The position numbers were made by a program, and so were the translations under genes. Source: Parapristionchus giblindavisi (Eukaryota > Nematoda > Chromadorea > Rhabditida > Diplogasteridae). From it: a stretch of 64,000 nt of DNA. The stretch is from assembly GCA_943737045.1 (NCBI GenBank), contig CALSFV010000320.1, positions 124,001 through 188,000 on the forward strand. Direction: 5' to 3'. The notes beneath the pieces were generated by a model. The model had not been told where the DNA came from, searched no databases, and worked only from the letters and a program-made list of their open reading frames with translations. Within the stretch, counting starts at the first letter, position 1. Each line of letters begins with the position of its first letter. Below are positions 1 through 10,587 of the stretch, one piece after another.

Positions 1-131
1 TCTCCTACCTCTTTTCAAATGATTTCTGTCTTGAACATTGTAATACTCTGTGAGAATCAAACAATCGTTGTCAAGCTATTGTAGTTTTCCCGTTTAACAA
101 TTGCTTTTTTTAAGACGGAAATCTCCCCACC

Positions 132-1476
<1,345 letters not shown>

Positions 1477-1933
1477 ATAATAATAATAACTGCGATCAAG
1501 AAACGACGACGAGATCGAGAACATCCGCGCTCCCGTTTCGGATCTTTTCGAATTAGAATGGAGGTATAATAATAATAGTAATCATAATAATAGTTACATA
1601 GTAGATCTCCCTAAAGTTGCAAACTCTTAGTGATCTAATTATACTGCCTAATCTTATTCTCTCTGCAGGAGACCGATCAACCTCCCTAGGAATGATTAAG
1701 GTGCAGGGAAATATGCCGTCATTATCCACTAGCATCGTCCCCAGGTCCTCACAAGACCTCCCTCTCTCTCTCTCTCGACTTACCTTTGTGGCTCGATAAA
1801 CGGCTTAGCCGAATAACTGTGTTCTACAGCAATAACAACTATAATAATAACAAAAATAATAATAATAAATAATAACTATTGTAGCCGCTATCGTTAATCC
1901 TTACAAGTCCTGCTCTCTTCTGGGGGGGGGGGG

Positions 1934-2560
1934 GCGCCCGTTTCGGCAATGGATCATAAATCGGTTGGAAGATAACCTATGGCATTAAAAGTTTTATCAT
2001 TGATATCAGTAGGAGTGTACGGTATTGTGCTACCGTAACTGTCTCGAATTGCGAACTGATTTTTTTTCAGTCGACATTCATGGATGGATTCATGGATAAA
2101 ATGGCTGAAATCGAAAAATTCATGATGACCCGAGACCAAATACTAGTTACCATTATATCAATAGTGAGTTATCCTTTATCTTTCTTGATACCGTAACCCG
2201 ATCTACCGTAATCAAACCGGGATTTGTCGTGAATTTCGCTATAATATTGAAGGTACGGTAGCTAGATTACGGTAGTTCGGGTTACGGTATCCAGAAAGAT
2301 AAAAGTTAACTCACTATTGATATAATGGTAACTAGTATTTGGTCTCGGGTCATCATGAATATTTCGACTTCAGCCATTTTCATCCATGAACCCCGGGTCA
2401 TGGGTCGACTGAAAAAAATCAGTTGGCGATTCCTGACGGTTACGGTAGCACAATACCGTACACTCCTACTGATAACAATAATAAAACTTTTATTGATATA
2501 GGTCATCTTCCAACCGATTTATGATCCGTTGCCGAAACGGGCGTTGCCGAAACGGGCGTC
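1934..2560. mobile_element. Fold-back (palindromic) element, about 630 bp
   Basis: The left end (cgcccgtttcggcaa, then atcggttggaagat) reappears as its reverse complement at the right end. The two arms run almost to the centre near 2225, including a block rich in taccgtaa motifs. It is present only in duplication copy A, so it arrived after duplication or was lost from copy B. A G-run precedes the left end. No target-site duplication could be fixed and no credible ORF is present. Class is unassigned; a non-autonomous DNA transposon is likely. Confidence 0.75.
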
Positions 2561-2572
2561 CCCCTTCGGTTC

Positions 2573-3348
2573 TGTTGAGTCATTGCTTAAGATAACATCT
2601 ATAGCCAATATCCCTATCCACCATTCCTTTGTTTTATCCCATCTCAAGCAATATCTCGTTTCCTTTATTCCATTGTTTCATTTCTGTTGGATACCTTGAT
2701 ATGTGGAGACTAAAGTAGTAACCAATACAAGTTTATCACAAATAATATAGAGTTCGAGACTAAGACTAGAAATAGAAAGAGACCTACTTTGGACCTACGC
2801 TAAGCTAAGAATGAATAGAGAATCATGTGTAGAGTAATGACTATGATAATTAGGGATAATGCACAATGAGTATTAAGCATTAGCTATAGGATAATTATAA
2901 TATGCTATTGACCGTATAAAATACACTTGTTTATTTGCTACGAGAGTAGCCAACCACTCCCATAAGAGACTTTCTTGTTTTGCATGGTTCAGAAACTATG
3001 CCGATCTCTTTTATATATAATATAGCGCGCGGCGAAGGTCAGCCGGGTTAGAGAGAGGCAGCGGAGAGACAATAGAGAGGCGGGGCGAGATGTAGAAGGC
3101 TACATCTCGATCGCCTCTCGATTATGACTTCCGTTCGTTAGCACCATTTGTCATCTTCTTATGCAAGTACATTTTATACGCACAATAACTAGATTAGATT
3201 ACACTACACAACAATTTCGATCCACAGTTCATATAAAAGACCACGATTCGTTCAATCGTGGCTCCCTGACGCTTCAATAAAGCTACCTTATTACCACCTA
3301 GTAGTAGTTACGTCAGATGCCCTTGTGGCACTTCCATTATCTCTAACA
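2573..3348 (+). mobile_element. Putative solo LTR or LTR fragment
   Basis: The segment begins TGTTGAG and ends CTCTAACA, giving short inverted ends of TG...CA type. Inside are a TATA-like stretch near 3010, a GC-rich purine block, a hairpin (ccacgatt/aatcgtgg, 3241-3261) and an AATAAA signal near 3275, in the order expected for an LTR. It is absent from duplication copy B. No matching target-site duplication is visible on either side, and no PBS could be assigned downstream, so a partial LTR or another repeat is possible. Confidence 0.4.
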
Positions 3349-3906
3349 AGGACATACTGGGATGGATTCCCATCGCAGGAATAACTTTGGTATGTACTCT
3401 TCTATTTTAATAAAACTCTCGTATCTTTGGGGTGTTGGTTAGTTAGGTGATCCGCCTACTTTGGCAGATCATCCCTAGTTATTAGTCACCTTAGCCTAAC
3501 CATACATATAAGTACTACCACAAAATATCGGACCACTGACACGTACTCTCTATCTCATACTCATTGTGTTAATTATCTTTTTTAACGAATAAAGTGCTAA
3601 TTTTTGAATAAAGAATGCTTTGTTTAAAAGATGGAGAAAACTGAATTACGAACTGTGGTTGGTTTTGAAGATTTATTTTCACGACTGGTAAACAGTAGAT
3701 TCTATTCTATTTCATCTAATTTGCGCTTCGCATTTTTTAAGGTTACTGTATGTTGTTGAGTGTGTCTAATATCACAATAATTAACAACTGTTGATTATTC
3801 TCTGATATTTGATATTTGACATGGAGTGAACATGTGGTTTTTGAGTTAAGAAAAGGTTCATGTCATAGATCAAAGATCGAACTTTTTATCATAATCTTGT
3901 GGGCGG

Positions 3907-4194
3907 TTGCGGGGCATGACTCTGGTTCAGGATTTCGTACGTACAGCGCTGAAGAGGAAGTGGCTCTGGCTGCATAAGCTCGCCTATGACGAGTGCTTGA
4001 AGTGGAGCCGATCCATGATAGAGTGGTTCCCCCGTCGCGGCAGAAGAAAACGGAGGCCCCCGAAAAGATGGAGCGACCTCTTTCGGAAGACAGTTGGATG
4101 TAACTTCCTAAGCGAAGCGAAGAGCAAGAATTGGAATTATACACAACAGAGCTTTCGACGTAATGAACTGTTCATAAATGTGATTGAAATGTAA
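3907..4194 (+). pseudogene. 3' remnant of an RTE-like non-LTR retrotransposon (copy A)
   Basis: The frame contains WLWLHKLAYDECLKWSRS followed by IEWFPRRGRR and PPKRWSDLFRK. This is the pattern (W..H..R.D..W...EW.PR..R..GRP..RW.DD) that ends many RTE/CR1-type reverse transcriptases. Only this C-terminal tail, about 95 codons, is present, with no RT core or endonuclease. The same fragment lies at about 17054-17330 in copy B, so it predates the duplication. Family placement rests on motif memory, not on a search. Confidence 0.6.
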
Positions 4195-4199
4195 AAAAT

Positions 4200-5262
4200 A
4201 GTTTCAATTCAATTGTTCTTAAACAATTTCCGAGATCAATTTCGTCCATGGTTTAACCGATTCGTTGTCGATCGTGTCATAATTCAGTACTGGTCTTTAA
4301 CTGTTTCATCTCGAACGACTTGGTCATTTAAACGACAACGCAATGAGAAAAAGAAGAGATAATTCGTGTACAATAGGATTGTTGTCGTGTATTGTTGCAG
4401 AATTGTAATGTGGTCATGGTGTGGAAACGGGGACGATTGGGAAATGTCGGAAATGGGGTAGGGCTTGGGTGGTGGGATTAGAGCACGGGAATGTAAAAGA
4501 AATATATTACAAATCTGCTTGCGCAGGAACCATAGTGTTAGAAGACCCTCCCTCTGAACGGTAGGGTCTCAAAATCAGTCCTCCCCCCAAAAAAAATATT
4601 TTATGCCCTGAGGACAAATGGCGAGCTATGACTACCGTAATCTTGTGATAAACATTACTCCCCACTAGCATCATTTCAGCACATAGAACTGGTCGTTAGC
4701 ACATCTCGAAGCTGAGTTATAAAATTTGGGGGTCAAAGCTGCAACACTGCTACAGCTTTGAATCGGAATCGTAGCCATTCCGGATTGTTTGACTGTGCAG
4801 CCCTAGTGGATATCTCCACTCTCACTATGTTTCAGAAGAACAGAACATTTCACTAAAGAAATATAAAATTTCAAAAAGTGTACTATGATTACGTCATCAC
4901 TACTCAACAGTGAACTAATTCAATTACTCCAACACATCATGGTTGTATCACTTGAAAAATTCTGAATATTGACTCAAAAGATCAGCTTGATTGCTTTCCT
5001 GGGTCAAAAGTTATAAAAAATTGAAAAAGTGTCCAATGACTTTGTGGCTACACTGTGCATCGCAATATAAAAAAAAAACTTTTATTCGTAACTCATAAGT
5101 ATTGTATGCTACGATCAAGTAATCGCAGCCTTCTTTCTTACCTCCTGAATTTATCATATTCTTCAAACACTTAATTATGAATCTTAAAAATACCCTCCGA
5201 GGTCAGATAAATTTATTATTATTATTAATACGTAGACGAAGACGTTGTGCCTTGTGTTGTTC
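4200..5262. other. Non-coding, repeat-bearing interval
   Basis: The first 200 bases are shared with copy B; most of the rest is private to copy A. It contains the dispersed repeat at 4583-4806. No splice-bounded open frame was found. Confidence 0.6.
4583..4806. repeat. Dispersed repeat, inverted relative to about 38009-38201
   Basis: The reverse complement matches the segment beginning ctagggctgcacagtcaaac near 38009. It shares the end sequence, an AGCTGTAGC/TTTG block, a taccgtaatc block and the ATTTTATGCCCTG end. Moderately diverged. Probably a short DNA-transposon derivative. Neither copy shows a convincing target-site duplication. Confidence 0.6.
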
Positions 5263-5499
5263 CTCTGGTATTTCAAAACTTAAAGTCTACTTAAAATACG
5301 TCACTGACTTAAAGTTTACTTTAAGTAAACTTCAAGTGAGTGACGTCACATTTTCACTTTAAGTAGACTTGCGTCTCACTTTAAGTAGACTTACGTAGTG
5401 ACGTCGCACTTTAAGTAGACTTACGTTTCACTTGAAGTAGACTTACAAGTCTACTTAAAGTGAAAGTGCAAGTAGACTTAAAGTCTTGAAATACCAGAG
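5263..5499. repeat. MITE-like palindrome rich in AAGTCTACTT motifs
   Basis: The left end ctctggtatttcaaaact and the right end agtcttgaaataccagag are inverted copies. The interior is a series of complementary AAGTAGACTT/AAGTCTACTT blocks, so the whole 237 bp can fold on itself. Related sequence occurs near 27506-27640 and, more diverged, near 35050-35285. Confidence 0.75.
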
Positions 5500-5670
5500 T
5501 TGTTGTCTTGTCTTGTCTTGTGTTGTCGTTGTGTTGTTGCGTTGTGCCAGCCTTGAGATAAAAGGTCAAAATACAAAGATCAAAGATCAAACTGTTGTAA
5601 TAGAGTAAAACATCTCTAACATAGATATGAGATGGGAAGGAAAAGATTTCATCAAAAGAGGCGAGTCGAG

Positions 5671-5800
5671 CGGGCTATCTCTCTCAGCCTCTCTCTTTTT
5701 TCTGTGTTCTCTCCTCTCTCCTCTCTCTCTCTCAGCCTCTCTCTTTTTTTCTGTGTTCTCTCCTCTCTCCTCTCTCTCTCTCTTCTCTCTCGCGCTTCCA
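5671..5800. repeat. CT-rich low-complexity tract with internal duplication
   Basis: A pyrimidine tract in which a unit of roughly 50 bases (ctctctcagcctctctc, then tctgtgttctctcctctc) is repeated twice. It lies upstream of a stretch shared by both duplication copies. Open frames across it are compositional. Confidence 0.85.
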
Positions 5801-6192
5801 GAAAGTTTGAGAAACTTGCTGAACATTGAGCTTCGCGTTAGCGGAATTCACGTCTGGTAAAATATAAAATGAATCAACGAGGTCGGATAAATATATTAGT
5901 ATTATTTTCGATAAATTCAATTCGTTTATTTCATTAAGACGTGAAGTGCAATCTTTTTATGCTATTATTTATCAACAAACACAGCATACGTGACACAATA
6001 GAAATAAAATAACCATAGCTAATAAAAGTGATCTTTTTAATCGTTCTTTTTTTTTCAGATTTTTAAATCATATTAGTAAGATGTCGATGTAAGATGCTAA
6101 CTGAGCGAAAAAATGAGGCATAACTATGTATTGGGAAATAGTGAATGGTAGAATTGTATAGAATAAATATGATGGAATGCAATAAACGTAAA

Positions 6193-7020
6193 TTAAAACA
6201 TTTCTGATTCAGAATGATGTCGTCCAAATCCTATTTCACGATGACCTCCATGTCCTCCGAAGAAATTTCCCCAGCCACCAAATCCCCCTCTTCCTCCAAA
6301 GTGGCCGAATCCACCTCTGCCTCCGAATGGGCCGTATCCTCCTCTTCCTCCAAAGTGTCCGAATCCACCTCTACCTCCACCATTCATCAATGATCCTCTA
6401 CTAGGAAATCCGCCTTCCATCATAGCTTTCATGGGAAATCCTACCTCACGGAATCGACAAGAGAATGGGAATGGAGGCATTGAATGACGATTAAGATGAC
6501 CACGGAATCCAAATGGACCAAAGTGGTGAACTCTCTTATGATGATTATGATGTTTACGTCCAAATGAATGACGATCACCATCTTTCTTCATCTTCCTCCA
6601 CATCTTCTTTCCTTTCTTATGTTTCTTCTTCTCTCCATCAGAATCAGATGAAGATGATGAAGAAGAGGAAGAAGATGACGATGAATGTGAACGATTACCC
6701 CTTGAATGAGACCGAGATCGATTTCCTCTTGATCGAGAACGTGAATGATGACGACCTTCAGACGACTTGACAAGTGAGAGAACAATAGCTTGTCCTTCGA
6801 AATGATCGATAGCTGCTTCAAGATCTTCTCCGTTCTTCAGTACACACGTATCTCCATCAGCATCGATATACGAAATCTTCGATGCATTTCCACCTTCCGA
6901 TTCAATTCTGGATACAAGAAGAGCAAGAACTTCATCAGGAGAATCAGCAGATAGAGAGAAACGAATGTAGCTGTCTTGGCCGGAGCCAATAGGAAGCTTG
7001 AACTGAACTGTTGTAGACAT
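6193..7020 (-). CDS. PB1-domain protein with RS, Ser-run and GGRGGF repeats (copy A)
   Basis: An intronless 275-aa frame. Residues 1-86 form a PB1 fold: a first strand with a lysine (TVQFKLPIG) and an OPCA-type acidic motif at about 51-71 (YIDADGD...EDLEAAI). This is a protein-protein scaffolding domain as in p62-type proteins. After it come RS/HSRG dipeptides (about 88-112), a serine run (about 113-126), a Lys-rich stretch, a His-rich stretch and a Gly-rich tail of FGGRGGFGHFGGRGG units, which suggests RNA binding or a disordered, condensate-prone region. The tail has fewer repeat units than copy B (290 aa). The start is the ATG at 7020, with a TATA-like element about 30-40 bases upstream. 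Domain assignment is fairly firm; role is inference. Confidence 0.85.
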   Translation of the reverse strand: MSTTVQFKLPIGSGQDSYIRFSLSADSPDEVLALLVSRIESEGGNASKISYIDADGDTCVLKNGEDLEAAIDHFEGQAIVLSLVKSSEGRHHSRSRSRGNRSRSHSRGNRSHSSSSSSSSSSSSSDSDGEKKKHKKGKKMWRKMKKDGDRHSFGRKHHNHHKRVHHFGPFGFRGHLNRHSMPPFPFSCRFREVGFPMKAMMEGGFPSRGSLMNGGGRGGFGHFGGRGGYGPFGGRGGFGHFGGRGGFGGWGNFFGGHGGHREIGFGRHHSESEMF

Positions 7021-7049
7021 GGTCTGATACCACTTCTAACCCAGTCCTC

Positions 7050-7060
7050 CAATATATACT
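7050..7060 (-). promoter_or_regulatory. TATA-like element of PB1 gene, copy A
   Basis: TATATATT-type sequence on the minus strand about 30-40 bases upstream of the PB1 ATG. It is conserved at the same distance in copy B (about 19112-19122). The very short distance implies a short 5' UTR or a role other than core promoter. Confidence 0.35.
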
Positions 7061-7239
7061 CCATTTTCGAAAAGGCGTTCAGAAACACAGTCCACGCCTC
7101 TAACAATAAAAGATCAAGAGCAACGAGAGAGGGAAGGAGATAAAAGAGACGACAGAGGGAAACTATTGCGAAATACATCTGGTGCAGTCTCAACAACTGA
7201 AGAAATACATCCGGAGCAGGGAACAAGGTCAACTATATG

Positions 7240-7949
7240 AAGATATTCATTAACAAATCTAGATGAAATAATAATATCATGAGAAAGGCTATAATATTAG
7301 CGATAGGTAAAAGTACGACAGTATCAATTCCGTTCCATGTAAAATTGAGCGAGATCAAGAAATTCGCTCCCTTTTTCTTCCAGTAAATTTCAGACTCGTT
7401 TCTATATCAATTTACGTTTTTTTCAAGCGTTGTGTACCATGTTGTATTAAAACAGTCCAATACTTGTGTAGTGAGATAGTTTTGAACCCTATCTAAAATC
7501 TATCTGTCATTCACTTTCACTTTCCGGTCTTCTTCACTATTGTTGCACCGTCTAGGGGGGGGGGGGAGGTCTCGTATAAATAGAATGTGTTGAATTCTAA
7601 TTTCAAATTCAAATTTATTTGATTCAAAATATATACACGAATGCATCAAATGCTTAAAGTTGGATCAATAATGTGTATGGTACAGCACATGAGCATCATC
7701 ACATGCTATGATAATGGATGAGTTGAGTGAGTAAATGAGTATGACGAAATGATGAAATGATTAATTGGAATTAGTTCCATTGCACGGAGGGACGTCCATT
7801 AAATATACGAAGAGGGAATTGTGTCGAAGATGAAGGAACATCGCGCTGTAATAAGTATAAATTTAAATATTATTGTGGGATTTTCATGCTATAAGTAGCA
7901 TGAAAATAAAATTCATGCTACAACTATAAGTATCGCAAGCATTTTAACA
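7240..7949. other. Intergenic, conserved in both duplication copies
   Basis: Matches 19300-19960 with small indels, including a G-run at 7554-7566 that is absent from copy B. No coding signal was found. It separates the PB1 gene from the BTB gene, both on the minus strand. Confidence 0.6.
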
Positions 7950-8341
7950 GTTAGCTACTTCTCCGTGCTGGAGATTTTTTTAGATACAAAACACTAACAT
8001 CCACTCCGTCGAAATCATGATCTCTATTAGACATATGAACCAAACTCAGAATAATACGAATCATAATAAAAATAATATTTGATTTTACCTTATTCTTGAT
8101 GATGGCTCGTTTAACAACGGATTGTCCCACATTGATGTTCCTTCTTTCGAGTAAATTGATGAGGTACTCGCGTGTTGATCTGAAAGAAAAAAGAGATTAT
8201 ATTAGAAATTATTGTTATTCGACCGGAGATCAAAGACTAATTATCACCTTTCTTTGTATCGTGTACAGAGGGTGATCATATCTTTTTTTGAATAGCTCCC
8301 AATCATCGAATTGACGGAGACGATCTTCATTGTTTAATATC
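7950..8341 (-). pseudogene. Truncated, frameshifted BTB gene (copy A)
   Basis: Counterpart of the 3' half of the intact gene at 20064-21444. Exon 8089-8179 is 91 nt and encodes the same TREYLINLLERRN region. Exon 8248-8341 is 94 nt, against 93 nt in copy B: a run of seven T replaces tatcac of copy B, shifting the frame after DDWELF. The last exon has also lost its equivalent ending. Upstream exons, including the start and the first half of the BTB fold, are missing because homology stops near 8390. Both breaks argue for a pseudogene. Confidence 0.8.
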
Positions 8342-8583
8342 CTGAAAACGTATTGTTGTACAATTTGAATCAATCACATTAGATTGGATATGCAGTACCG
8401 TGCAAAAATATACCAAAAAGTACATTTCTCACTGTAACTTGTGTTAGAAAAAAGAGCGACGTTTCTCAAAAATCAGGAAAATTTAATCAATTTTCAGATT
8501 TCGAAATTTTTCTCATTTTGAACTATTATCTTTGTTTATTTTTTTACTTATTTGTGTTGTGCTGAATAATTGTTTTACCTTTT

Positions 8584-8946
8584 CAGGAGATAAGTCGGTC
8601 AAAGGACTCTAAGAAACTCAGTCGATCGGATCGACAAGCCATTGCTAGACGCCGGCGCAAAGATTGCTTCGGGTCGTTTTCCTCTTGGAATCCCCGAGGC
8701 CCGAGGCATGCCCATACGGCTGCATCACCTTCACCTGACTGCTATTTTAAGGGCTCTATCAGGGGAGTCGTATTTCATCGCCTACACACACCGTATTCGA
8801 ATGTACAAAATATAATTATTTATATGAAATGTGCATGCCAGCTGCTGATTTTTTGGTTCCGACCTTATTTTGTCTATATCTATCGAAAAATACTTTTGTC
8901 GAAAAGTCTAAAAGATATTTCATACACTTCCCTTGCACTTACTTGT
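8584..8946 (+). other. Exon-like open stretch of unknown origin
   Basis: A good 3' splice site (tgttttaccttttcag) is followed by a frame that stays open for about 120 codons to TAG near 8946. The first 75 codons are richer in G+C than the surroundings and encode a basic Arg/Ser stretch (SRSKDSKKLSRSDRQ, then ARRRRKD). It has no ATG start and runs into a repeated segment at 8848, so it may be an orphan exon or a captured gene fragment next to the duplication breakpoint. No family is recognised. Confidence 0.3.
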
Positions 8947-9057
8947 TAGAGAACGTTGCCTGAGCGTTGAATTTAATTTGCTCGGGTGTCTTTTAATGAT
9001 ATTCAATTCAATTTTCTATTCTTCATTGCTTTATATGAAAAATAGTCATAATTATTA
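8848..9057. repeat. 210-bp direct repeat, first copy
   Basis: Nearly identical to 10004-10216. Both copies end at the tetranucleotide TTAA. The first copy continues directly into a transposon arm (9059 onward); the second continues into unrelated sequence. The pair brackets the solo arm. Confidence 0.85.
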
Positions 9058-9058
9058 A

Positions 9059-9915
9059 GAGAGATGGCCGGTAAGACTCAATCACCCCCGGACACGTGCG
9101 CTAGCAATGGGAACTGGGGTTCCATACTTGGGTGTTAGGAGTGTCACCGGCCCTTATTACACAAAACAGCAGAAATTTCCTGTTTGTGCCCTCAGGCTAT
9201 TAGAAAAATTAATTTAAGAGCGAAAACGTTTAAAAATCATAATTTCTAAAATTGTTGAGATGAAGTCTAAATATCATTTGCGGTGCGTCTAGGGTGCACA
9301 GAGCTTGCTAATTCACTATTAGCATCGAATATGCGTTGATTCCTAAACCACTTTTTTGTCTCAAAATTGTGGTTTTTTTGGACAATTTATCGCTTGTTGT
9401 AGTTTGCTGCAAAGTTTTCCGACCAGGTATTGTAGCCCAAGCAATTCTGCATTGATTTCACTTAAAACCGGGTTCTTCCCGTCAGACCATCTTGCCGAAA
9501 TTTTCGCTTGAATTTCCGTCATCGATGATGTTCGCGAACAAATGTTTTTTCCAAACGTATTTTCCAAACGATTGGTGCTGAATTGTGCCCTACACAAAGT
9601 TTCGTGGTGAAACCATTAAAATGACACAAGAAGCCCATCACTTGGATAAATTTGAAAATTTCGATTTTTATGACGGGGGTCATGGTCTGCAAATTTCAAA
9701 ATTTCTCAAATTTGAAATGTTTTCATTTATGCGGCTTATTGTGAAGTACTATTGATGTGAATAATATTCAACCAATGCTCAATGGCTGATCCATCCTTTC
9801 AACCATTTTTCAAACATTTCCGTTCTGAATTCGTGCGAAAAATCAGAATTGTGTTTGAATCAGTTTCCAACTTGCTTTCTGTAACATTCCGTCATAGTAC
9901 TTTGCAATGTACAGC
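9059..9915. mobile_element. Single arm of the 2-kb fold-back family found at 47106-49072
   Basis: Begins GAGAGATGGCCG right after TTAA and follows the left arm of the 47-kb element: cccccggacacgtg, the ggtgttaggagtg block, tttcctgtttgtgccctcaggc, and so on to the gtactttgcaatgta block. Only one of the two inverted arms is here. ORFs inside it are not gene-like. Confidence 0.75.
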
Positions 9916-10003
9916 ACCGTGCAAAAGTCCGGCCCCAAAATTTAAATCGTTATAACTTTCCTCGTACTTGACCGATCGACCCCCGGTTTTTTTCCATTAA
10001 ATA

Positions 10004-10216
10004 GATTTTTTGGTTCCGACCTTATTTTGTCTATATCTATCGAGGAAAAATACTTTTGTCGAAAAGCCTGAAAGATATTTCATACACTTCCCTTGCACTT
10101 ACTTGTTAGAGAACGTTGCCTGAGCGTTGAATTTAATTTGCTCGGGTGTCTTTTAATGATATTCAATTCAATTTTCTATTCTTCATTGCTTTATATGAAA
10201 ATAGTCATAATTATTA
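10004..10216. repeat. 210-bp direct repeat, second copy
   Basis: Partner of 8848-9057, differing by a few substitutions and small indels. It is preceded by a gcaccgtgcaaaagtccgg block, a motif that also appears near 8396. Confidence 0.85.
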
Positions 10217-10587
10217 ATTTACATAATATTCAATGTACCATCTTATCTCGATTCATTCTTCATTCGTATATTCACATCGACCAGTTCATTCTTCATATCG
10301 GTGAGTTTCCAAGTACATCCTTGAAAAATCGTAACTGTTAAGACAGTCTAGTTCTCAAGACCTTAAATGTCGAAACAGCTTTCTTAGTCTAAACTTGGAC
10401 TGATTCTTAGGGTATCCCTTGTTTCTGAGAAACATGTAGGAACTAAAAATACAGCTTCTTCTACCTCTTTTCAAATGATTTCTGTCTTGAACCTTGTAAT
10501 ACTCTGTGAGAATAAAACAATCGTTGTCAAGCTATTGTAGTTTTCCCGTTTAACAATTGCTTTTTTTAAGACGGAAATCTCCCCACC

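Noticed and set aside
3863..4144. Minus-strand ORF opposite the LINE tail
   Set aside because: Shadow of the plus-strand RTE-like frame.
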